DNA of 64,000 nt, from contig DATELA010000012.1 of assembly GCA_035277145.1 (NCBI GenBank), positions 1 to 64,000 of the forward strand, read 5' to 3'. Positions 58,253 through 64,000 of this stretch are shown here, in pieces. The translations under genes and the position numbers were made by a program. The stretch is from DASRAP01 sp035277145 (GTDB lineage: Bacteria > Gemmatimonadota > Gemmatimonadetes > Gemmatimonadales > Gemmatimonadaceae). Positions within the stretch are counted from its first letter, which is position 1. The number at the start of each line of letters is the position of its first letter. Below the pieces are notes generated by a model, which searched no databases, had not been told where the DNA came from, and saw nothing but the letters and a program-made list of their open reading frames with translations.

Positions 58253-58311
58253 CGGGTACCGGGTACCGGGACGCAGTTCGTACCCGGTCCCCGGTCCCCG
58301 GTCCCCGCTCC
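58245..58311. repeat. R5 hairpin (GGTACCGG words) after metH
   Basis: The left arm CCGGGTAGCGGGTACCGGG (58245 on, overlapping the metH stop) and right arm TACCCGGTCCCCGGTCCCCGG (58281-58301, continuing to 58311) are imperfect complements built of 7-8-base GGGTACC words. Its right end is two bases before the pxpA ATG, so it can hide that gene's ribosome site. Confidence 0.88.
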
Positions 58312-58312
58312 C

Positions 58313-59032
58313 ATGTCCCACATCGATCTCAACGCCGACCTCGGCGAAGGATTTGCCGGCGTCGCTCCGCCCGATGACGCAACGCTCCTCACGATCGTGA
58401 CGAGCGCGAACATCGCGTGCGGATATCACGCGGGCGATGCGGTACTCATGCGGCGCACAGTTGTGGAAGCTGCGCAGCGCGGCGTCGCGATCGGCGCGCA
58501 TCCCGGCTATCCCGATCCGACAGGATTCGGACGGCGCAACATGGACGCGAGCGCGAAAGAAGTCACTGCGTATGTGATCGCGCAGATCGGCGCGCTCGAT
58601 GCAATCTGTCGCGCCGCGGGCACGCGCTTGCGCTACGTGAAAGCGCACGGCGCGTTGTACAATCGCGCGGTGAAAGACGTCGCCATTGCCGACGCAATCG
58701 CGGAGGCCATTCGGCTCGTCGATTCATCACTCGCAATGCTCGGTTTGCCGAACAGTGCGTTGCTCGCAGCGGCCGAACGCGCGGGCTTGCGTCCGATTCG
58801 CGAAGGATTTGCCGATCGCGGATACAAACCAGATGGCACGCTCGTGCCGCGAACAGAACCGGGCGCGCTGCTCACCGATCCAAACGCTGCGGCAGATCAA
58901 GCAGAGAAACTCGCGTCGGGCGTCGACACGATTTGCGTGCACAGCGACACGCCGGGTTCGGTGAATCTGCTTCGTGCCGTGTCCGCGCGGCTCACGTCGC
59001 GCGGCTACACACTCGCTCCGTTCGCGGCGTGA
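58313..59032 (+). CDS. pxpA: 5-oxoprolinase subunit A (LamB/YcsF family)
   Basis: 239 aa. DLNADLGEGFAG is the signature start; TSANIACGYHAGDAVLMRRTV, GVAIGAHPGYPDPTGFGRRNM and RYVKAHGALYNRAV follow in family order with the conserved Asp, His and Lys residues. It is the hydrolytic/polysaccharide-deacetylase-like subunit of the prokaryotic ATP-dependent 5-oxoprolinase, which opens pyroglutamate to glutamate. Its stop overlaps the pxpB GTG. Confidence 0.95.
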   Translation: MSHIDLNADLGEGFAGVAPPDDATLLTIVTSANIACGYHAGDAVLMRRTVVEAAQRGVAIGAHPGYPDPTGFGRRNMDASAKEVTAYVIAQIGALDAICRAAGTRLRYVKAHGALYNRAVKDVAIADAIAEAIRLVDSSLAMLGLPNSALLAAAERAGLRPIREGFADRGYKPDGTLVPRTEPGALLTDPNAAADQAEKLASGVDTICVHSDTPGSVNLLRAVSARLTSRGYTLAPFAA

Positions 59033-59676
59033 CCGCGCCTGCGATCCTGCCACTCGGCGAAACCGCGCTCACGATTCGTCTGGCCGAAACGGCCAGCATA
59101 GAGGTCGCCGAGCAGTGCGCAGAGATCGCGGAGCGGATTCGCGCGGCAGGTATCGATGGGGTGCGCGAAGTTGTGTCCGCTATTGCGTCGGTCACGGTCT
59201 TTGCCGGGGACCGGATACCGGTGGCCGGGCTGAGAGCGGAATTGGAGCGCGTGCTCGCGCACACACCCAGCGGCGCGACGACGACGCGAACGTTTGCGAC
59301 GCACACGATTCCCACGCGCTACGACGGCGTCGATCTCGATGAAGTCGCCGAACGCGTGAAGCTCGATCGCGACGAAGTGATTCGCCGTCATGCGTCGCGC
59401 GAGTATCGCGTGCTCTCAATCGGTTTCATGCCGGGCTGGGGATATCTCGGTCCACTCGACGCAGCGCTCGCGCTGCCGCGCCGCTCAACACCGCGCACGC
59501 GGATTCCGGCCGGTGCAGTGGCCATCATGGGCGCGCAAACGGGGATCTATCCGCGCGTGTCTCCCGGTGGGTGGAACCTGATCGGCACGACAAACGCGGT
59601 GCTGTTCGACGCCACGCGCACGCAGCCCGCGCTATTCCGCGCAGGCGACCGCGTGCGATTCGCGCAGATCTCGTAA
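59029..59676 (+). CDS. pxpB: 5-oxoprolinase subunit B
   Basis: 215 aa, a cyclophilin-like KipI-type protein. PLGETALTIRLAE is the N-terminal signature and YRVLSIGFMPGWGYLGPLDAALALPRRSTPRTRIPAGAVAIMGAQTGIYPRVSPGGWNLIGTTN is the conserved core. The GTG at 59029 overlaps the pxpA stop (GTGA). It forms a complex with PxpC. The middle (VFAGDRIPVAGLRAELERV) is more diverged than the rest, which is common for this family. Confidence 0.95.
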   Translation: MTAPAILPLGETALTIRLAETASIEVAEQCAEIAERIRAAGIDGVREVVSAIASVTVFAGDRIPVAGLRAELERVLAHTPSGATTTRTFATHTIPTRYDGVDLDEVAERVKLDRDEVIRRHASREYRVLSIGFMPGWGYLGPLDAALALPRRSTPRTRIPAGAVAIMGAQTGIYPRVSPGGWNLIGTTNAVLFDATRTQPALFRAGDRVRFAQIS

Positions 59677-59679
59677 GCC

Positions 59680-60612
59680 ATGCTGACTGTTGTGCGCAGC
59701 GCGCCGCTCCTCACGGTCCAGGATCGTGGACGCTTTGGTTATCGCGCCGATGGCGTGTCACCATCCGGCCCGCTCGATCCGCTCGCGCTTGACGTTGCGA
59801 ACGCGCTCGCCGGCAATGCACTCGACGCGGCCGCGCTGGAAGGATGTCTCGGCGGTGCGACGTTTCGCGCCGAGCGAACATTCACGTTTGCACTCACCGG
59901 CGCCGAAGTTGCTGCGACGTGTGCCGGCAAATCGGTTGCATCGTACGCGACGCACACTGCAAACCCGGGCGATGAACTGATTGTCGAACGCATTGTGCGC
60001 GGCGCCGCGTGGTACCTGGGTGTGAACGGTGGAATCGACACGCCGGTCGTTCTCGGAAGTCGCGCCACACTGATCGCTGCTGAACTGGGCGGCATCGACG
60101 GGAAACCGATCAGGAACGGCGCGCAAATCCCGATCGCCAGGAAACTCGCGAAGCCGCGCGCGCGAACCGCCGTACCGAAAGAACTGCGCGCTGCACTCGA
60201 CACCGATCCGATTCCGCTCACGCCCGCGCCGCGCTCCGATGCGCTCACCGAGCACGATTGGGACACGTTTTATCGCACGACGTTCACCGTCTCGCGCGCG
60301 TCGAGCCGCATCGGATATCGGCTCGAAGGTGCACGAATCGCGAGCCGTCTCGCGGCGGACCTCGCGTCAGAACCCGCCTGCGCCGGCGCGATGCAATTGC
60401 CGCCCGAGGGCAATCCCATCGTGCTCCTCGCAGAGCATCCGACGATTGGCGGCTACCCGATCATTGGCGTTGTTCCCGCGTTCGCACTCGGCCGGTTTGC
60501 GCAGTGCGCGCCGGGCACTATGGTGCGATTTGCGCCGATGACCATCGAAAACGCGATGAATGCGCGCGCGAGAGAGCGCGCTGCACTGTCGCAATGGATT
60601 GCACAGGACTAG
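59680..60612 (+). CDS. pxpC: 5-oxoprolinase subunit C
   Basis: 310 aa, KipA/allophanate-hydrolase-2 type. VVRSAPLLTVQDRGRFGYRADGVSPSGPLDPLALDVANALAGN is the characteristic start, with WYLGVNGGIDTPVVLGSRAT and the C-terminal GNPIVLLAEHPTIGGYPIIGVV. Starts three bases after pxpB. With PxpA and PxpB it gives ATP-dependent pyroglutamate hydrolysis, which fits the local emphasis on peptide and glutamate recovery. Confidence 0.95.
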   Translation: MLTVVRSAPLLTVQDRGRFGYRADGVSPSGPLDPLALDVANALAGNALDAAALEGCLGGATFRAERTFTFALTGAEVAATCAGKSVASYATHTANPGDELIVERIVRGAAWYLGVNGGIDTPVVLGSRATLIAAELGGIDGKPIRNGAQIPIARKLAKPRARTAVPKELRAALDTDPIPLTPAPRSDALTEHDWDTFYRTTFTVSRASSRIGYRLEGARIASRLAADLASEPACAGAMQLPPEGNPIVLLAEHPTIGGYPIIGVVPAFALGRFAQCAPGTMVRFAPMTIENAMNARARERAALSQWIAQD

Positions 60613-60628
60613 CGTTCCCATCCCCCCA

Positions 60629-61795
60629 ATGTCCACGGAAACCACCACAACTCCCAGCGCGCTGACCTGCCTCACCGAGGAGGAACAGGCGTTTCGCGAA
60701 GCCGTCGCCGAATTTGCGCGCGGCGAAATCGCGCCGCGTGTGCGAAAGATGGAAGCCGCGGGCAAGCTCGATCCGGCGCTGTTCGCGAAGTATTTCGAGA
60801 TGGGGTTGATGGGCATTCAAGTGCCCGGCCAATACGGTGGTGGCGATGGCTCGCTCATGATGGCAACGCTTGCTGTCGAAGAGCTGAGCAAAGTCGACGC
60901 GGCAGCGGCGATCGTCGTCGACGTGCAGAACACGCTCGTCGAGTATCCGATGTTGCGCTACGGCACCGACGCGCAGAAGGCGCAGTACGTCTCACGACTC
61001 ACGAGCGACACGATCGGCGCATTCGCGCTGTCAGAAGCGAGCTCGGGTTCCGATGCGTTTGGTTTGACGACGCGCGCAGTGAAGCATGGTGATTGTTGGC
61101 GCTTGAACGGACGCAAGCTGTGGATCACCAACGGTGCCGAAGCGGGAATCTTCATCGTGTTCGCAACGGTGGATCCAAATGCCGGACACAAAGGAATCAC
61201 GGCGTTCATCGTCGAGCGCGACTTCAAAGGATTCGCGGTCGGCAAGAAAGAAGACAAGCTCGGCATTCGCGCGTCGAGCACCACCGAGTTGCTATTAGAT
61301 GATTGCGAAGTGCCGGGCGAGAACGTGCTCGGCCCGGTTGGCCAGGGTTACAAAGTCGCGATGGAAACGCTCAACGAAGGCCGCATCGGCATTGGCGCGC
61401 AGATGATCGGCATTGCGGCCGGCGCACTCGAAGCCGCGATCGCATACGTGAAAGAGCGCAAGCAATTCGGAAAGCCGATCGCCGAGAACCAGGGTGTGCA
61501 ATTCCAGCTCGCGCAGGCAGCGACGGAACTCGAAGCGGCGCGGTTGCTCGTGTACAACGCGGCGCGGCTGAAAGACGCAGGCCAGGACATCGTGCGTGAA
61601 GGCGCGATGGCGAAGCTGCTGTCGTCGCAGGTGTGCGGCAAAGTCACGTCACTCTGCGTCGAATTGTTCGGTGGGTACGGGTACACCACCGACTATCCCG
61701 TCGAGAAGTTTTATCGCGACGCGAAGATCGGCACGATCTACGAGGGGACGTCGAACATGCAGCTCCTCACCATCGCGAAGAGCATTATTCGCTGA
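60629..61795 (+). CDS. Acyl-CoA dehydrogenase
   Basis: 388 aa, FAD flavoprotein. The N-terminal helical domain (FREAVAEFARGEIAPRVRKMEAAG) is followed by the FAD/substrate loop GAFALSEASSGSDAFGLTTRAV and WITNGAEAGIFIVFA. The C-terminal helical domain has NEGRIGIGAQMIGIAAGALEAAIAYVKERKQFGKPI and ELFGGYGYTTDYPVEKFYRDAKIGTIYEGTSNMQ, whose Glu is the likely catalytic base. It is of the short/branched-chain type. Starts 16 bases after pxpC, possibly on the same transcript. Confidence 0.95.
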   Translation: MSTETTTTPSALTCLTEEEQAFREAVAEFARGEIAPRVRKMEAAGKLDPALFAKYFEMGLMGIQVPGQYGGGDGSLMMATLAVEELSKVDAAAAIVVDVQNTLVEYPMLRYGTDAQKAQYVSRLTSDTIGAFALSEASSGSDAFGLTTRAVKHGDCWRLNGRKLWITNGAEAGIFIVFATVDPNAGHKGITAFIVERDFKGFAVGKKEDKLGIRASSTTELLLDDCEVPGENVLGPVGQGYKVAMETLNEGRIGIGAQMIGIAAGALEAAIAYVKERKQFGKPIAENQGVQFQLAQAATELEAARLLVYNAARLKDAGQDIVREGAMAKLLSSQVCGKVTSLCVELFGGYGYTTDYPVEKFYRDAKIGTIYEGTSNMQLLTIAKSIIR

Positions 61796-61799
61796 CGAG

Positions 61800-62717
61800 C
61801 TACCACGCTCGCATGATCGGGTCGAGCGTGCCCTGCGCCATGTTGAACGCGAACTGAAGTTCTGCAAGCGTCTCGTCCGCGCCGGCGAGATCGCCTGAGC
61901 GCGCAGCTTTTTCCAGTTGCGCGGCAATCGCGGCAATGCGATTCACGCGCACACTGCCCGCGGAACCCTTGAGCGCGTGCGCCGACATCCGCAACGACAG
62001 CGCGTCGCCGCTGCCAATCGCGCTCGCGATCCGCGTGATCTGCGTTTGCGCGTCGTCGAGGAACAACTCGATGATCTCGCCAAGCAGTTTGCGGTCACCA
62101 TTCACGATGGACAGCAGTTCCTTCATGTCCACGCCCGATGAGTCATCGACCGGTGCGGTGTCCATCGTCGCAAGCGGCTCCATCGTGATGAACAATGCTG
62201 CCGGCGAAATGGGTTTCGCGACGTACGCGTCCATGCCGGCCGCGATGCATTGCTCGCGATCGCCGCGCATCACGCGTGCCGTCATCGCGACGATCGGCGT
62301 GCGACGACCGAGCGATTTCTCGAGATCGCGAATCACTGCCGTCGCGGCGATGCCGTCCATTTCGGGCATGTGAATGTCCATCAGCACCACATCGAACGGC
62401 ATGCGGCGCCATGCCTCGACGGCCTCGAGTCCGTTCTCCACGGTCGTGACCTCATGACCGCGCATCGTCAGCAAACTCTTCGCGAGTTTTTGCGTGACGG
62501 TATTGTCCTCCGCGAGCAAGACGCGCAGCGAGCACGCGGCTTTGCCCATACGCTGCAACTGCTCGGATTTGTCCGCGGGCGCAGTCAACAGCGGATCGAC
62601 GATCCCCGGAATCGAGGACAGCGTGTGCGGCGTGGGTCGTCCGGGCGCGCCTGCGGCGGGCGGCACGATTTTGACGTGCCGCGCTCCATCGCGCGGATCC
62701 GGAATCCTGTGGCCCAT
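61800..62717 (-). CDS. Response-regulator receiver plus HPt phosphotransfer protein
   Basis: About 305 aa. After a Pro/Ala-rich start comes a REC domain (LRVLLAEDNTVTQKLAKSLLTMRGHEVTTVENGLEAVEAWRRMPFDVVLMDIHMPEMDG..), with the phospho-acceptor Asp in LMDIHMP. An HPt domain follows with SAHALKGSAGSV (phospho-His in HALKG) in its last 100 residues. There is no kinase domain, so it would be a relay between a hybrid kinase and another regulator. The start with the best ribosome site (GAGG) is 62717; 62753 and 62792 are in frame. It lies downstream of the EAL gene, facing the same way. Confidence 0.9.
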   Translation of the reverse strand: MGHRIPDPRDGARHVKIVPPAAGAPGRPTPHTLSSIPGIVDPLLTAPADKSEQLQRMGKAACSLRVLLAEDNTVTQKLAKSLLTMRGHEVTTVENGLEAVEAWRRMPFDVVLMDIHMPEMDGIAATAVIRDLEKSLGRRTPIVAMTARVMRGDREQCIAAGMDAYVAKPISPAALFITMEPLATMDTAPVDDSSGVDMKELLSIVNGDRKLLGEIIELFLDDAQTQITRIASAIGSGDALSLRMSAHALKGSAGSVRVNRIAAIAAQLEKAARSGDLAGADETLAELQFAFNMAQGTLDPIMRAW

Positions 62718-62819
62718 GAAGCCTCGAGTATCGTCGGGTGGGGCGTCCCCCATTACACCACTGTGAAGGCTAGGGGTCACTACGCCGTCCACGGGTGAGA
62801 GCCGTCACCCGGGGGCTGG

Positions 62820-62843
62820 GTCACGTCACAACTACGACGTGAC
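62820..62843. repeat. Inverted repeat after EAL gene
   Basis: GTCACGTC (62820-62827), eight bases, then GACGTGAC (62836-62843) is a perfect eight-base inverted repeat, with a further CACATCACGTGA beside it. It lies seven bases past the EAL stop. Transcript end or protein-binding site are both possible. Confidence 0.45.
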
Positions 62844-62850
62844 AGTCACA

Positions 62851-63930
62851 TCACGTGAGAAACTGGGGCTCGGTCGGACGTGATATGTGATACCCCTGGG
62901 CGAAATCGGCCCCTGCGCCGTGCACCCACGCGAGCTCCTCTGCGGACTCGATCCCTTCGGCGATCGTTTTGATGCCGAGTGGGTTGGCGATCTCGATGAT
63001 CTTCTGTGCGATCAGCGCCTTGTAGCCGTCGGTATGCACACCGCGCACCAACGCCATGTCGAGCTTGATGTAATCCGGGCGCAGCTGGTGCACGAGATTG
63101 AGCGACGAATACCCCGCGCCAACGTCGTCGAGCGCCACGCCAAATCCCGCGTCTCTATACGCAGCGAGGATGCGCTGCAGCATATCGAGGTTGATCGTGT
63201 GATCCGCTTCGGTCACTTCGAAGACGACGCGTTCACGCGCAATGCCCGCGGCATCGATGAGGCGCACCGTGCTGTCTACGGCTTCGACGGGATCGTGCGC
63301 CGTTCCGGGGCAAATGTTGATGAACACACGCTCGGAGACGGCACCGTTCGCGAGCGCTTTGATTGTCGCGTCGCGTGCCGCGTGATCGACTTGCGCCAGC
63401 ATGCCGCATGCGCGCGCAACGTCGAGGATGTATCCGGGATAGAGCACGGTCGAGTTGCGTCCGAGACCACGCATGAGCGCTTCGCGCCCGAACACCGCGC
63501 CCGGATCACCGGTACTCACGATCGGCTGAAACACCGTTGTCAAGCGATGATCGTCGAGCATTTCGTGCAGCCAACTCGATTGGCTGACGAGCGAGAATTG
63601 CGTGAACGAGTGCACGTTCGGAAAATCCGCGGTCGACAAATCGGCGCCGTCGGACTTGAACAACACGCGCAAGTCATCGGCTTCGAGCTGCGTCAGTATG
63701 CGACGCACCGGCACCGCGAGCTCGCGCAGCTTTTCCCACTCGTCATCGACGAGTACGCAGTTCCCTTCGGCGAGCTGAAACCGGAACGCGTTGCGTGTCA
63801 GATAGTGAACGACTTTCGCTTGCGATTCGAGATCGTGAAACCACATGTACAGCCGGCCGAAACCGAATGGCGTCGGTGGCGATTTCCTTCGTCTCGCATC
63901 ATGCAACCGAATGGCTGGTGTTAATGCCAT
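62851..63930 (-). CDS. EAL-domain cyclic-di-GMP phosphodiesterase with N-terminal sensor-like domain
   Basis: 359 aa. The C-terminal 245 residues are an EAL domain with all catalytic motifs: GREALMRG (EALLR type), FINICP (Asn), FEVTEAD (Glu), VALDDVGAGYSSLN (two Asp), DYIKLDMAL (Lys), AEGIES (Glu), QGYHISRP (Gln). It should be an active c-di-GMP phosphodiesterase. The N-terminal 110 residues (FGRLYMWFHDLESQAKVVHYLTRNAFRFQLAEGNCVLVD..) are not a domain I recognise and may sense a ligand or partner. The REC-HPt gene follows after about 130 bases and could be its signalling partner. Confidence 0.92.
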   Translation of the reverse strand: MALTPAIRLHDARRRKSPPTPFGFGRLYMWFHDLESQAKVVHYLTRNAFRFQLAEGNCVLVDDEWEKLRELAVPVRRILTQLEADDLRVLFKSDGADLSTADFPNVHSFTQFSLVSQSSWLHEMLDDHRLTTVFQPIVSTGDPGAVFGREALMRGLGRNSTVLYPGYILDVARACGMLAQVDHAARDATIKALANGAVSERVFINICPGTAHDPVEAVDSTVRLIDAAGIARERVVFEVTEADHTINLDMLQRILAAYRDAGFGVALDDVGAGYSSLNLVHQLRPDYIKLDMALVRGVHTDGYKALIAQKIIEIANPLGIKTIAEGIESAEELAWVHGAGADFAQGYHISRPTEPQFLT

Positions 63931-64000
63931 CGATGCCTTTGAAGGAGCGACTCGCTTGACTCGCTTGACGTGCGCGGCCGTCGTCGGGGGCGTCTTGTCG
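63931..64000. promoter_or_regulatory. Leader of EAL gene with short direct repeat
   Basis: The 70 bases upstream of the EAL start contain GACTCGCTTGACTCGCTTGAC, two copies of a nine-base word, and an AAAGG ribosome-site candidate. The window ends here, so any promoter beyond is not visible. Confidence 0.35.

Noticed and set aside
59200..59230. GGGGACCGGATACCGGTGG in pxpB as an R5 insertion
   Set aside because: Only two loosely similar words, no second arm, and the protein length is normal for PxpB; likely chance in GC-rich coding DNA.
1..64000. tRNA, rRNA, prophage or insertion-sequence genes
   Set aside because: I looked for T-loop-like GTTCGA strings outside genes, integrase or transposase motifs and rRNA signatures and found none.

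Overview
The window reads as chromosomal DNA of a GC-rich, Gram-negative-type bacterium, most likely a Gemmatimonadota (Gemmatimonadaceae-like) lineage. This placement is an inference from gene content: a PadR regulator followed by an ADOP-type FtsX/MacB permease, a DUF5916 outer-membrane-like protein, a sortilin/BNR-propeller protein, many exported peptidases, several ECF sigma/anti-sigma pairs and a TonB receptor with an STN domain. I see no rRNA, tRNA, CRISPR array, prophage or insertion sequence. Coding density is high and no gene-free stretch exceeds 300 bases.

Layout. 0-12 kb: lytic transglycosylase, beta-propeller protein, AlkD-like protein, ADOP permease with its PadR regulator, pirin, DUF5916 protein, AstE-like deacylase, DUF4349 and DUF2071 proteins. 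12-17 kb: exported M6-like metalloprotease divergent from an ECF sigma/zinc-finger anti-sigma/DUF4097 operon. 17-27 kb: a peptide and amino-acid region with an APC permease, two coupled genes I do not recognise, and exported M20, M28 and S9 peptidases. 26.7-29.5 kb: a 54-aa basic protein and a second ECF module ending in a PDZ protein with a clear terminator. 29.5-37 kb: DapA-like aldolase and SDR, secreted RidA, and a FecI-like/FecR/TonB receptor cell-surface signalling set. 37-45 kb: sortilin-like propeller protein, di-haem cytochrome, membrane-anchored GNAT, fucosidase, lipoprotein, DDAH. 45-52.6 kb: PLP decarboxylase, DinB, EVE, class-V aminotransferase, and a fourth ECF operon whose two outer proteins carry glycogen-binding (CBM48-like) modules. 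52.9-62 kb: YggT, a SAM-II-type riboswitch controlling metF-metH, the pxpABC 5-oxoprolinase genes and an acyl-CoA dehydrogenase. 62-64 kb: EAL protein and REC-HPt protein.

The most striking feature is not a gene. At least seven unrelated sequence families (here R1-R7) are built the same way: a short word such as CGCAGAG, ACACGGAT, GAGGAGCGAG, GGTACCGG or GGCGGTAG is repeated with a short period, usually as one arm of a long hairpin whose other arm is the reverse complement. R1 occurs six times and R2 two to three times; one R2 sits inside an R1. They lie mainly between genes, especially convergent ones, but several run into coding sequence. They appear to supply the signal-peptide region of two exported proteins, a charged linker in a sigma factor, and the C-terminus and stop codon of others. 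Together with the SAM-II switch, which has a visible alternative-pairing expression platform, and the unrecognised two-gene operon at 18.7-21.0 kb, these are the parts most worth following up.
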